Positions 33,427 to 41,962 of a stretch of 44,679 nt of DNA are shown here, in pieces (within the stretch, counting starts at the first letter, position 1; each line of letters starts with the position of its first letter). Origin of the DNA: Streptomyces niveus. Its GTDB lineage: Bacteria > Actinomycetota > Actinomycetes > Streptomycetales > Streptomycetaceae. The notes beneath the pieces are model-generated. The model searched no databases, was not told where the DNA came from, and saw only the letters and a program-made list of their open reading frames with translations. The stretch is from positions 1 to 44,679 of the forward strand of contig NZ_MDCR01000013.1 in NCBI RefSeq assembly GCF_001723055.1, read 5' to 3'. A program made the translations under genes and the position numbers.

Positions 33427-33885
33427 ATGGCCGAGGAAACGCAGGAATTGAAGCGCGCGGTAATCGATCTGCGGATGAAAGAGTACGACACCTTACGTAA
33501 CGAGGTCACGCAGAGGATCAACGCGAGACAGCAGATGGCGGGCTACGCCGCTGCGATCACCGCCATCACCGCGACGTGGGGCGGAGAACTCGGCCCGTGG
33601 CGGTTCCTCGTCGTGGCGGTGGTGATCATCGGGTCCGTCGGATATCTGCGCGACAGCAACAAGGCGATCCAGCGTATCGGTCTCTATCTCCAGGAGTTGG
33701 AGAGCGAGATCAATGAATTGGGGCAGGAACTGTACGGCCGGCGAATCCTCTCGTGGGAGACACGGCGGCAGGAACAGCGCGACCGGGAGACGACCGTGTG
33801 GCGAGTCACGGGAATCGTCGGTGGATGGCATCTGCGCAGACCTGCCAGGGAACTTCCCACACCCCGCGCTGCGGGCGAGGAGTAG
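33427..33885 (+). CDS. Hypothetical membrane protein with a TTA leucine codon
   Basis: A 152-residue protein of unknown family. An N-terminal charged helix (about 5-35, with heptad-like hydrophobics) leads into one or two membrane segments at about 38-76 (GYAAAITAITATWGG, then FLVVAVVIIGSVGYL). A second charged helix follows (about 78-125, LYLQELESEINELGQELYG). The layout suggests a small membrane-anchored coiled-coil protein. Codon 23 is TTA, the only in-frame TTA noticed in the window, so expression should need the bldA leucyl-tRNA and be late in development. GGGAGAAGCG precedes the ATG. The gene begins a patch with transposase debris, and its base use is less GC-biased than its neighbours. 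Confidence 0.75.
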   Translation: MAEETQELKRAVIDLRMKEYDTLRNEVTQRINARQQMAGYAAAITAITATWGGELGPWRFLVVAVVIIGSVGYLRDSNKAIQRIGLYLQELESEINELGQELYGRRILSWETRRQEQRDRETTVWRVTGIVGGWHLRRPARELPTPRAAGEE

Positions 33886-33956
33886 GAACGCCTCACGCAA
33901 TGAGGTGGATCGGTCCTGGTGATCGTGTCCGCGTGGACTTCGGTGTTCTCTGAGCC

Positions 33957-34327
33957 ATGGGGGCTTCGCCGTGGATCGTGTCGAATGACCTGCGGGACTG
34001 GAACGAGGCCGGCGTCTGGCAACAGCTTTACGAAGTGCTGCTGGCCGAGTTGAACGCCGCCGCCAGACTCGACTGGTCGAGAACGGTCGTCGACTCCAGC
34101 CATGTCAGGGCTAACAGGGGGCTGCAGACAGGCCCGTCGCAAGCCCCAGCCGGTCTTCGCCGACCGAGGCTATGACCACGACACCTACCGAGATCAGGTC
34201 TGGGCCTGCCGGATGCTCCCGTCAACGACTCCGTGTCCGCTGGGAGCGACGGGCCGACATCCATGAAGCCTTTCTCAAGCTCGCCTGCTGCCTGATCACT
34301 CACCGCCAGGCGCTGGCCCTGACCTGA
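33957..34327 (+). pseudogene. Decayed IS5-family transposase
   Basis: Three collinear pieces of an IS5-type DDE transposase lie in three reading frames. LRDWNEAGVWQQLYEVLLAE and DWSRTVVDSSHVRA are in the frame of 33957. RKPQPVFADRGYDHDTYRDQ is one frame on, from about 34138. RLRVRWERRADIHEAFLKLA and CCLITHRQ are in the third frame, to the TGA at 34325. The N-terminal part, the stretch around the second catalytic Asp and the segment between the second and third pieces are missing. No terminal inverted repeats or target duplication could be identified. It marks an old insertion in this patch. Confidence 0.85.
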
Positions 34328-34373
34328 CGGGCACTCGCCCCACATCGACACACCGACCCGGCAAACTGGTCGC

Positions 34374-34667
34374 ATGAACCGAGATGCCCTGCGCTCCGCG
34401 CTGTCCCGGGACAGCAGCGTCTCCTCGCGCGCAGCTCTGGCCGAACTGGAAGCAGGCGCGAACTTCGAGGTCTTTCTGAATGAAACGGCTTCTGCGCGAC
34501 AGCTCTGGGGCATCTGGTCGTGGCGGCGTGAAGTCATGCTCGACACAGGCGTCACACCTCGGCCCGGACTGGCCGAAGCCGTGGTCAGACTTCAAGCCGC
34601 AGGAACAGCTCGCGTCTACCTGGCGACTGTCACCGGACCAGAGAGACGTTTCAGAATTCTCCTGTGA
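34374..34667 (+). CDS. Hypothetical protein, 97 residues
   Basis: An open frame from an ATG with no strong ribosome site. The translation looks like a real soluble protein: an N-terminal helix (DALRSALSRDSSVSSRAALAELEAG), a WGIWSWRREVMLD segment and a final strand ending VTGPERRFRILL. No family is recognised. It follows the transposase remnant by 46 bases, and the 3' end could be truncated by the same rearrangement. A related longer protein would show this. Confidence 0.5.
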   Translation: MNRDALRSALSRDSSVSSRAALAELEAGANFEVFLNETASARQLWGIWSWRREVMLDTGVTPRPGLAEAVVRLQAAGTARVYLATVTGPERRFRILL

Positions 34668-34819
34668 GAAGACCGCCCCCAGTGCGTCGCCTGCTGGTGA
34701 CACGGTCTCATTGTGTTAGGGCCTCTGAGGCGAGAGGACCGACGACCGACGGCGGTCGGTCCGATCCGTGGTCGGAGCCGAGGTCCGAGACGTGCTCCGG
34801 GCACGGTGATCACCGCCGT
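34668..34819. other. Short intergenic stretch before the hydrolase gene
   Basis: About 150 bases with a small hairpin, GACCGAC at 34744-34750 paired with GTCGGTC at 34755-34761. An open frame runs through it into the hydrolase but does not look like protein. No other signal was recognised. Confidence 0.4.
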
Positions 34820-35695
34820 ATGATGCTCTGCGTGAGCCAGTTGCTGACCCTCGATAAGCCTTCCAATGCGCGAACTCGACGTCTGCGTACGTCTCGTGGC
34901 GTTTTCGCGGTATTGGACACGGAACCGGCGGATCCTGTTCAGTACCGGGGGACCGCGCTCCTCGTGCCGGGATTCATGGGCAGTAAGGAAGACTTCCTCC
35001 CCGTGCTTTCAGGCTTGAGCCGAGGGGGATACCGCGTTCTTGCCATGGACGGTCGCGGCCAGTACGAGACCGGCACGGCGTCATCGGCGCCCTCGTACGC
35101 GAAGTCCGAACTCGCTCGCGACGTGGTGGCTGTCGCCAGGCAACTCGACACGGGTGCCGTGCACCTTCTGGGGCACTCCTACGGTGGGTTGATCGCCCGG
35201 GCGGCAGTACTCGACACCTTGGGTGACCCGTCCCTGTGGGCGTCACTCACTTTGATGAACTTCGGTCCGGGACCGGTCTCCGCCGCACAGCAGGAGCGGC
35301 TTCGGATGCTGCTCTCAGGGCTGGAGTCCATGACGCCGGCGGAGATCTGGCCATTCATCGAGAATCAGGAAAGCGATGTGGCGGTGGGAGTAAAGGAGTT
35401 CCTGCGCCGCCGCTGGCTCGCGAACGCTCCGGAACACCTGACGGCGGCGGCCGACCAGATGCTCGGCGAAACTGATCTCACCACACGCCTGGCCGATATC
35501 GACCTCGCCAAGGCCGTTGTCTCGGGTTCACCCGACGCCACTTGGTCCCCGGAGGATGTGGAACAGATGGCACACCGTCTGGGAGCTGACCTCATCTCGC
35601 TGCCGGGAGGTGGACATTCACCCAATGTCCACCTCCCGAACGAGACGGCCGCAGCCCTGGTCGATTTCTGGGACCGCTGCGGGACAGCCTCGTAG
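34820..35695 (+). CDS. Alpha/beta hydrolase
   Basis: A 291-residue soluble alpha/beta-hydrolase-fold enzyme. The oxyanion strand is ALLVPGFMGSKEDF (about 46-59), the nucleophile elbow is LLGHSYGGL with Ser120, an acidic candidate is in VVSGSPDATW, and the catalytic His is in LPGGGHSPNVHLP. A helical cap lies between about 150 and 225. The start is uncertain: ATGs at 34820 and 34823 and a GTG at 34832 are close together and none has a clear ribosome site. The substrate is unknown; proline iminopeptidase-like, esterase and haloperoxidase-like activities all remain possible. It ends 89 bases before the stop of the convergent permease gene. Confidence 0.9.
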   Translation: MMLCVSQLLTLDKPSNARTRRLRTSRGVFAVLDTEPADPVQYRGTALLVPGFMGSKEDFLPVLSGLSRGGYRVLAMDGRGQYETGTASSAPSYAKSELARDVVAVARQLDTGAVHLLGHSYGGLIARAAVLDTLGDPSLWASLTLMNFGPGPVSAAQQERLRMLLSGLESMTPAEIWPFIENQESDVAVGVKEFLRRRWLANAPEHLTAAADQMLGETDLTTRLADIDLAKAVVSGSPDATWSPEDVEQMAHRLGADLISLPGGGHSPNVHLPNETAAALVDFWDRCGTAS

Positions 35696-35784
35696 GGCAA
35701 GGATCGCCTGGCGTGGCCTCGTGATGGACGGTGAGTTCGTCGTACCTCGTGGCCACGGTCCGGTTTCGGTGTGCGCCCCGCCCC

Positions 35785-36831
35785 TCACATCATGCGGCGG
35801 CGCCTGCCCAGCCACGTCTGGGCGATGACCACCACCGCCAGGAACGCGCCGCTGACCACCTGTTGGTACGCCGAGTCCAGGGAGCCGATCTGGTTGATGA
35901 CGTTCTGGATCACCTTCAGCAGCAGCACGCCCACGAGGGAGCCGCTGATGAAGCCGAAGCCGCCCGTCAGCAGGGTGCCGCCGATGACGACGGCCGAGAT
36001 CGCCTCCAGTTCCATGCCGGTGCCCAGGATCGTGACGCCCGAGACCAGCCAGGCCGCGTTCAGCGCGCCGGCCAGGCCCGCGCACAGACCGGAGAGCGTG
36101 TAGACGGCGATCTTCGTACGGGCCACGGGCGCGCCCATCAGCGCCGCCGCGTCCTCGTTGCCGCCGACCGCGTACACGTACTGGCCGAACCGGCTGCGCC
36201 GCAGCATCACGGCGCCCACGACGAACAGCGCCACCGTGATCCATACCGGCACCCCGATGCCCAGCAGCTTCTCCTGGCCGAGGCTCGCGAAGAAGGACTT
36301 CTCGTCCACCAGATAGGTGTTGGAGCCCTCGTCGGTGATGGCCAGCAGGATGCCGCGGGCGGCGAGCATCGCCGCGAGGGTGACGATGAACGGCGCGAGT
36401 CGCGCCTTCGCGATCAGAAGGCCGTTGACCAGGCCGATCAGTCCGCAGACGGCGAGTGGCAGAAGCAGCGCGACGAGCGTGCCGTACTGCGAACCCCACG
36501 CGCCGAGCACCCCGCCGAGCGCGAAGAGCGAGCCGACGGACAGATCGATCCCGCCGGTGATGATCACGAACGTCATGCCGAGCGCGACGATCGCCAGGAA
36601 GGCGGAGGAGACCGCCATGTTCTCCAGGTTGTCGCCGGTCAGGAACGTGTCGAAGCCGATCGACGCGCCGATCGCGACGAGCAGCAGCGTCACGAGCGCG
36701 CCGTGCTGCTGGGCGAGCGCGCTCAGCCGCTCGGCCCGGCTCGCGCCCAGCGGCGCCTCGTCGATGTCCTTGCCGGGGGAGGCGCCGCCGCCCGTGGCGC
36801 GGGCCGGACGCTCCGTGTGGGTGTGGGTCAT
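35785..36831 (-). CDS. Sugar ABC transporter permease (YjfF/RbsC-like)
   Basis: A 348-residue membrane subunit of the RbsC/YjfF type with about nine or ten helices. The N-terminal 40 residues are cytoplasmic and rich in Thr, Arg and Gly. The hallmark ITGGIDLSVGSLFALGG follows helix 3, and ISAVVIGGTLLTGGFG is the coupling region. It starts 4 bases inside the previous permease (ATGA) and is the last gene of the four-gene operon. Having two different RbsC-like permeases is characteristic of the E. coli galactofuranose importer YtfQRT-YjfF; ribose-type systems usually have one. Confidence 0.92.
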   Translation of the reverse strand: MTHTHTERPARATGGGASPGKDIDEAPLGASRAERLSALAQQHGALVTLLLVAIGASIGFDTFLTGDNLENMAVSSAFLAIVALGMTFVIITGGIDLSVGSLFALGGVLGAWGSQYGTLVALLLPLAVCGLIGLVNGLLIAKARLAPFIVTLAAMLAARGILLAITDEGSNTYLVDEKSFFASLGQEKLLGIGVPVWITVALFVVGAVMLRRSRFGQYVYAVGGNEDAAALMGAPVARTKIAVYTLSGLCAGLAGALNAAWLVSGVTILGTGMELEAISAVVIGGTLLTGGFGFISGSLVGVLLLKVIQNVINQIGSLDSAYQQVVSGAFLAVVVIAQTWLGRRRRMM

Positions 36832-37790
36832 CGCTTTCCCCGTTCGCGTGCCGCGTAGACCGCCAGCACGATCACGACGGCCTGGGCGATCTGCGTCCAG
36901 GAGGGCGGCAGATCGTGCTTGATGAGCGTCGCCGTCAGCAGCTGGATCAGTACGGCGCCGGCGACCGTGCCGCCGATGCGGATCCGGCCACCGCTGAGCG
37001 GGGTGCCGCCGACGACCACCGCGGTGATCGCCGACAGCTCCATCAGCGTGCCGAGCGACGTCGGGTCGCTGGCCTGGAGCCGCGCGGTGGCGAGCACACC
37101 CGCGATCGCGGCGAGCACACCGGCGATGACATAGACGACGATCAGTACGCGGCGCACCGGCAGCCCGGCGAGCTGCGCGGCGGGCCGGCTGTCGCCGATC
37201 GCGAGGAGCTGCCGGCCGAACGTCGTCCGCTTCACGGTGAATCCGACCGCGAGCGCCAGCGCGGCGGCGATCAGTACGAGATACGGGATGCCGAACAGAT
37301 CGCCCGAGCCGAGCGAGGACATCCCGGGGTCGCGTACGTCCTTGAGCTGCGGCAGCAGTACGAGGGCGATACCGCGACCCGCGACCATCAACGCCAGTGT
37401 GGCGACGATGGGTTGGACGCCGATGAACGCGATGAGCGACCCGTTGGCCAGACCGATGACGGCGCCGCCCAGCATCGCGACGATCAGCGCCACCCAGGGC
37501 CCGTAGCCGAGATACAGCGACAGCAGGGATGTCGACAGGGCCATCACGGAGCCGACCGACAGGTCGACGCCCTCGCTGCCGATCGCGAGGGCCATGCCCA
37601 GCGCGACGATGAGCACCGGCGCCACCTGCACGGCCTGGGTACGGAAGTTCTCCGTGGACAGGAAGTGCGGGGTGAGCGCGATGTTGACCAGCAGCAGGAC
37701 GGCGACGCCCGCGTACACCCCGTAGTCCTGGAGCAGACGGAGCAGCCGCGCGCGATCGACGGGGGCGCCCTTCAGGGCGAGTTCAGTCAT
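36828..37790 (-). CDS. Sugar ABC transporter permease (YtfT/RbsC-like)
   Basis: A 320-residue membrane subunit with about nine or ten helices. It carries IGSEGVDLSVGSVMALSTS and the coupling block LSAITAVVVGGTPLSGGR. It overlaps the ATPase gene by 8 bases at its start and the second permease by 4 bases at its end. By order (binding protein, ATPase, permease, permease) it corresponds to YtfT. Confidence 0.92.
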   Translation of the reverse strand: MTELALKGAPVDRARLLRLLQDYGVYAGVAVLLLVNIALTPHFLSTENFRTQAVQVAPVLIVALGMALAIGSEGVDLSVGSVMALSTSLLSLYLGYGPWVALIVAMLGGAVIGLANGSLIAFIGVQPIVATLALMVAGRGIALVLLPQLKDVRDPGMSSLGSGDLFGIPYLVLIAAALALAVGFTVKRTTFGRQLLAIGDSRPAAQLAGLPVRRVLIVVYVIAGVLAAIAGVLATARLQASDPTSLGTLMELSAITAVVVGGTPLSGGRIRIGGTVAGAVLIQLLTATLIKHDLPPSWTQIAQAVVIVLAVYAARERGKR

Positions 37791-39396
37791 GGTCCCTCTC
37801 CCCTCCTGAGGAGGTCTTGTCGACCGGGACGGGGCCGGAGACCGGCGCCACGATCGCCGCCGCGTCCGGCGCGACCGTCTTCAGCTCCGCGTCCGACTCC
37901 GGCGCCGCCGCGATCGCGTGCATCAGCCGGTCCTCCGTGACGTCGTCCCCGGTCAACTCCGCTATCACGGCGCCGTCCTTGAGGACCACCACCCGGTCCG
38001 ACCCCTCGATCAGCTCCTCCATGTCGGAGGAGATCAGCAGCACCCCGAGTCCCTCGTCGGCGAGTTCGTCGATGAGCCCCTGCACCTCGGCCTTGGCGCC
38101 GACATCGATGCCACGGGTCGGTTCGTCGAGCAGCAGCACCTTCGGCTGCATCGCCAGCCAGCGGGCCAGCAGCACCTTCTGCTGATTGCCGCCGGACAGC
38201 TCGCCGACCTTCTGGTGCGGCCCCGACGCCTTGATCCGCAGCCGCGTCATGAACGTGTCCACGATTCTGTCGACCTTGGCGTCGTCCACCAGACCGAACC
38301 GGGACAGCCCCGGCAGCGCGGCCAGCGCGATGTTCTCCCGGACCGAGAGCCCGGGGACGATCCCCTCGGCCTTGCGGTCCTCGGGCAGCAGGCTGATGCC
38401 GGCCCGGATGGCGGCGGGCGTCGAGCCCGTACGTACGGCGGACCCCGCGACCACCACCTTCCCGGAGTCCGGCGGCAGCGCGCCCGCGATGGCCTTGGCC
38501 GTCTCGCTGCGGCCCGAACCGAGCAGCCCGCCCAGGCCCACGACCTCACCGGGGCGCACCTCGACCGAGACCTGGTGCAGCGTGTGACGCACCGTCAACT
38601 CCCGCGCGCTGAGCACCGGTTCACGGCCCGCGTGGTGGTCCCCGGTGAACTTGGTGACCCCCTCGCTGCTCACCTCGCCCATCTCACGCCCGAGCATCAG
38701 CGACACCAGCCGCAGCCGGTCGAGTTCCGCGATCGGCCCGGTGTGCACGAGCTTGCCGTCGCGCAGCACCGTGACCTTGTCGCAGACCTCGTACAACTCG
38801 TCCAGCCGGTGGCTCACGTACACCACCGCGATGTCGCGCTCCTTGAGCATCCGGATCACGCCGAACAGGGTGCGCACCTCGCGCGGCTCCAGCGACGACG
38901 TCGGCTCGTCCATGATGACCACCCGCGCGTCGACGGAGACCGCCCTGGCGAGCGCCACCATCTGCTGCGCGCCGACGCCCAGCGTCCGCAGTGGACGCTT
39001 GACGTCGACCCGCAGCCCCAGCGAGCGCAGCGCCTCGTCGGCCTCGCCGTGCATCCGGCGGAAGTCGATGAGACCGAGCCTGTTCCGGGGCTCGCGCCCC
39101 AGGAACAGATTGCGCGCCACGCTCATCAGCGGGACGAGATTGACCTCCTGATAGATCGTGGAGATCCCGGCGTGCTGCGCCTCCAGCGGAGTCTGGAAGC
39201 GCACCGGAGACCCGTCGTGGACGATCTCGCCCGCGTCGGGCTGGTACACACCGGTGAGCACCTTGATGAGGGTGGACTTCCCGGCGCCGTTCTCGCCGAT
39301 GAGCGCGTGGACCTCGCCCGGATTCGCGGCGAAGTCCACGCCGTCGAGCGCGCGTGCGCCCGGGAACGTCTTGGTCAGACCGGTGACCGACAGCAC
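37783..39396 (-). CDS. Sugar ABC transporter ATPase, duplicated (YtfR/RbsA-like)
   Basis: A 537-residue protein with two fused ATPase domains. Domain 1 has the Walker A motif GENGAGKST (34-42), a signature region VGAQQMVALARAV and the Walker B motif VVIMDEPTSSLEP. Domain 2 has a degenerate P-loop (GLLGSGRSE), as RbsA-type proteins do, but a good signature (LSGGNQQKVLLARWL) and Walker B (VLLLDEPTRGIDVG). An Ala- and Val-rich tail of about 40 residues is extra. The GTG start is 1 base after the binding-protein stop. This importer carries its own ATPase, unlike the other two in the window. Confidence 0.95.
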   Translation of the reverse strand: MLSVTGLTKTFPGARALDGVDFAANPGEVHALIGENGAGKSTLIKVLTGVYQPDAGEIVHDGSPVRFQTPLEAQHAGISTIYQEVNLVPLMSVARNLFLGREPRNRLGLIDFRRMHGEADEALRSLGLRVDVKRPLRTLGVGAQQMVALARAVSVDARVVIMDEPTSSLEPREVRTLFGVIRMLKERDIAVVYVSHRLDELYEVCDKVTVLRDGKLVHTGPIAELDRLRLVSLMLGREMGEVSSEGVTKFTGDHHAGREPVLSARELTVRHTLHQVSVEVRPGEVVGLGGLLGSGRSETAKAIAGALPPDSGKVVVAGSAVRTGSTPAAIRAGISLLPEDRKAEGIVPGLSVRENIALAALPGLSRFGLVDDAKVDRIVDTFMTRLRIKASGPHQKVGELSGGNQQKVLLARWLAMQPKVLLLDEPTRGIDVGAKAEVQGLIDELADEGLGVLLISSDMEELIEGSDRVVVLKDGAVIAELTGDDVTEDRLMHAIAAAPESDAELKTVAPDAAAIVAPVSGPVPVDKTSSGGERDHD

Positions 39397-39397
39397 G

Positions 39398-40486
39398 TCA
39401 GTAGGCCTTGCCCAGATCGGCCTTGGCGTTCTCCGTGGTGTAGGCGCCGTCCTGGATGACGATGTCCTGCGCGACCTTCTCGCCCTTGGTGAAGGCGTCG
39501 AGGGTCTGGAACGCCAGCGGCCCGAAGCGCGGGTTGGACTCCACGACGCCCGAGATCCAGCCGTCGACGATGCCCTGCACGGCGTTACGGGTGCCGTCGA
39601 CCGTCACGATCTTCACGGCGCCGGCCTTCTTGCCCGCGCCCTTCAGGGCGTTGACGGCACCGAGGCCCATCTCGTCGTTCTCGGCGTAGATCCCGGTGAT
39701 GCCGGGGTTCGACTGGATGAGCTGCTCGGTGACCTGCTGGCCCTTCTCCCGGGCGAACTCGCCGGTCTGCTCGAACACCACCTTCAGCTCGGGGGCCTTG
39801 GCCGCGATCTGGTCCTTGAAGCCCTTGGTGCGCTCGGTGGTGACGTTGTTGCCCGCGGCGCCGAGCAGGATCGCGACCTCGCCCTTGCCGCCGGTCGCCT
39901 CGATCATCTGGTCGGCCGCGCGCTTGCCCTGCTCGATGAAGTCCGAGCCGATGAAGGACACATAGTCCTTGCACGCGGTGGCGTTGATCTTGCGGTCGAT
40001 GGTGACGATCGGGATCTTCTTCGCCGCGGCGCTGCGCAGCACCGGGCCCCAGCCGTCGGAGTTCAGCGGCGCGATCACCAGCAGGTCGGCGCCCTTGGCT
40101 ATCAGGTCCTGCACGTCGCTGATCTGCTTGGAGAACTGTGTCTGGGCGTTGGCGGACAGGAGCTTGATCCCGCGCTCCTCGGCCTCGGCCTTGATGGACG
40201 CGGTCTCGGCGATCCGGAAGGGGTTGGCCTCCTTCTCGGACTGCGAGAAGCCGACCGTGGCGCTCTTCAGGTCGATCTTCTCGCCGCCGAACTGCGTGAT
40301 GTCACAGGTCTTGTCGTCCGCGCCGGGCGTGGCGACGACCTGGCCGCTGTCCTTCTCGCCGGCCGATGAGCTCTTGTCGGAGTTGTCGTCCTCGGACTTG
40401 GCGCAGCCGCTGAGCGCGAGGGCGCCGACGAGACTCGCGGCGAGGACGGTAGTGGTGGTGGTACGGCGGACGGCGGAAAGCTTCAT
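39398..40486 (-). CDS. Sugar-binding lipoprotein (YtfQ-like)
   Basis: This 362-residue lipoprotein has the lipobox LSGC with Cys28 and a Ser-, Asp- and Lys-rich tether. The mature part follows E. coli YtfQ, recalled by eye, at many points: TVGFSQSEKEANPFRIAET, DVQDLIAKGADLLVIAPLNS followed by GWGPVL, IPIVTIDRKI, ERTKGF, GEFAREKGQQVTEQLI, YAENDEMGLGAVNALK and VESNPRFGPLAFQTLD. YtfQ binds galactofuranose. The ATG at 40486 follows GGGGAT and gives a clean signal peptide. It is the first gene of the operon. An operator-like motif lies about 145 bases upstream. Confidence 0.92.
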   Translation of the reverse strand: MKLSAVRRTTTTTVLAASLVGALALSGCAKSEDDNSDKSSSAGEKDSGQVVATPGADDKTCDITQFGGEKIDLKSATVGFSQSEKEANPFRIAETASIKAEAEERGIKLLSANAQTQFSKQISDVQDLIAKGADLLVIAPLNSDGWGPVLRSAAAKKIPIVTIDRKINATACKDYVSFIGSDFIEQGKRAADQMIEATGGKGEVAILLGAAGNNVTTERTKGFKDQIAAKAPELKVVFEQTGEFAREKGQQVTEQLIQSNPGITGIYAENDEMGLGAVNALKGAGKKAGAVKIVTVDGTRNAVQGIVDGWISGVVESNPRFGPLAFQTLDAFTKGEKVAQDIVIQDGAYTTENAKADLGKAY

Positions 40487-40628
40487 GGAGATCCCCATCT
40501 CGGCGCGGCCCCGGCGACCGGGACGCTCGCGGGAGGTCGGCTCGTACGGAACGGACTGCTGGAGTGAACGCACTGCGGCAGTGAACGGACTGCCGGAGTG
40601 TTGGTGGTGAGTCGTTCGGAACGGTTTT

Positions 40629-40640
40629 TACATCGTTGTA
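40629..40640. promoter_or_regulatory. LacI-type operator before the YtfQ-like importer operon
   Basis: TACATCGTTGTA is a near-perfect palindrome with a central CG. It matches the motif in front of the LacI gene and the GH2 gene (core ACAACGTTGT). It lies between the LacI stop and the importer start, overlapping a plausible promoter on the minus strand (TTTACA with 17-base spacing to TAAAAA). Confidence 0.6.
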
Positions 40641-40698
40641 CGGAGGCTGTAAAGCCTTCGCGCGATAACGGCTGTACGGGCGAGGGCGGTTGGCGGTC

Positions 40699-41733
40699 TC
40701 AGCGACCGTCCTGGCGGCGGCCGAGTGTGCTCTCCCGCTCCACCAGCCGGAAATCGGCGCGGAGTTCGCGTGAGCCGTTGCCCACCGGGTCTCCGGTGCC
40801 CAGCAGCCGGTTGACGACGGAGCGCACGGCGAGCCGGGCGATGGTCTGTTTGTCCGGCGAGATCGTGGTGAGGGTCACAGCGCCGTAGCGGCCCTCGGTG
40901 ATGTCGTCGAAGCCGACGACGGCGACGTCCTCGGGGACCCGCAGCCCCCGCTCGGACAGCACCCGCATCGCCCCGATCGCGATCAGGTCGTTGTACGCGA
41001 AGACCGCGTCGGGCGTCACGCCCGAGTCCAGCAACTGGTTCATCGCGTCGGCGCCGTTGGCGTGGTCCCAGCCGCCCGTCGGGGCGATCAGGGAGTCCGG
41101 CGCCGGCAGCCCGGCCGCCTTCAGCTCGGCGCGCCAGCCGCGCAGTCGCAGATGTGACGGCTCGTTGACCCGGTCGGTCCTCGCGCCCAGGAACGCGATC
41201 GTCGACCGGCCGAGACCGAGCAGATGCCGTACGGCCATCCGAGCGGCCGCCACGTTGTCGATCGCGATGTGGTCGTACGGCAGGTCGTACTCCCGCTCGC
41301 CGAGCAGCACCAGCGGCGCGTCCTGGTCCCGGCCGAGCAGATCCTCCGTCTCCAGCTCGATCGGACTCAGGATCAGCCCGTCGATCACCCGCGCCCGGAA
41401 GCCCTGGCTGACCAGAACCTCCTGCTCGCGGCGGCCACCGGTGTGGTCGAGCAGCACGGTGTACTCGTGCTCGGCCGCCACGTCGATGACGGAGCCCGCC
41501 AGCTCGGCGAAGTACGGGTTGCCCAGCTCCGGCACGGCCAGCGCGATGATCCCGGTGCGGCCCTTGCGCAGATGCCGGGCCGTGAGATTCGGCCGGTAGC
41601 CGAGCTCGTCGATGGCCAGCTGGACCCTGGCCCGCATCGCCGGGGTGACATGCCGGTAGTTGTTCACCACGTTCGAGACGGTCTTGATGGAGACGCCCGC
41701 GCGCTCCGCGACGTCCTTGAGGCTGACGGTCAC
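40699..41733 (-). CDS. LacI-family transcriptional regulator of the furanose-type locus
   Basis: This 344-residue regulator has a helix-turn-helix at about 4-27 (SLKDVAERAGVSIKTVSNVV), a hinge (NLTARHLRKGRTG) and an effector-binding domain of normal length (ELGNPYFAELAGSV, AVFAYNDLIAIGAMRVL, VAVVGFDD). The GTG start at 41733 follows GGAGGGG. It lies upstream of the importer operon on the same strand and is divergent from the secreted GH2 gene. Motifs of its probable operator sit at both promoters. The likely inducer is the sugar that GH2 releases and the importer brings in. Confidence 0.94.
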   Translation of the reverse strand: MTVSLKDVAERAGVSIKTVSNVVNNYRHVTPAMRARVQLAIDELGYRPNLTARHLRKGRTGIIALAVPELGNPYFAELAGSVIDVAAEHEYTVLLDHTGGRREQEVLVSQGFRARVIDGLILSPIELETEDLLGRDQDAPLVLLGEREYDLPYDHIAIDNVAAARMAVRHLLGLGRSTIAFLGARTDRVNEPSHLRLRGWRAELKAAGLPAPDSLIAPTGGWDHANGADAMNQLLDSGVTPDAVFAYNDLIAIGAMRVLSERGLRVPEDVAVVGFDDITEGRYGAVTLTTISPDKQTIARLAVRSVVNRLLGTGDPVGNGSRELRADFRLVERESTLGRRQDGR

Positions 41734-41777
41734 CGTTTTTCCCCTCCGAGGTCGGCCCGAAGGTCGCCCCTGCCCAA

Positions 41778-41886
41778 TCTGTACAACGTTATATACGTTG
41801 CGGGACCGGGCTTTGTCATGGCCCTGGACAGCAAGTGGGAACGCATGTTGTCATGCCAACTGCCGTTCCTTCCAACGTTGTACAGA
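41778..41886. promoter_or_regulatory. Paired LacI-type operators between the lacI and GH2 genes
   Basis: TCTGTACAACGTT at 41778-41790 and AACGTTGTACAGA at 41874-41886 are exact 13-base reverse complements, with 83 bases between them. Each has one strong half-site around a central CG. Together with 40629-40640 they define a motif close to TGTACAACGTTGTACA. The pairing could allow DNA looping across the divergent promoters. Confidence 0.65.
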
Positions 41887-41962
41887 CTTCTCGCAACGAG
41901 CCGCCACCCCCGGACCGTGTCGGAAGACGTCACCCGACCGGGTCCAGCAGCAAGGAGGATTT

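Noticed and set aside
33957..34175. A 72-residue coding gene
   Set aside because: The frame is one of three collinear fragments of a broken IS5-type transposase, so it is annotated as part of a pseudogene.
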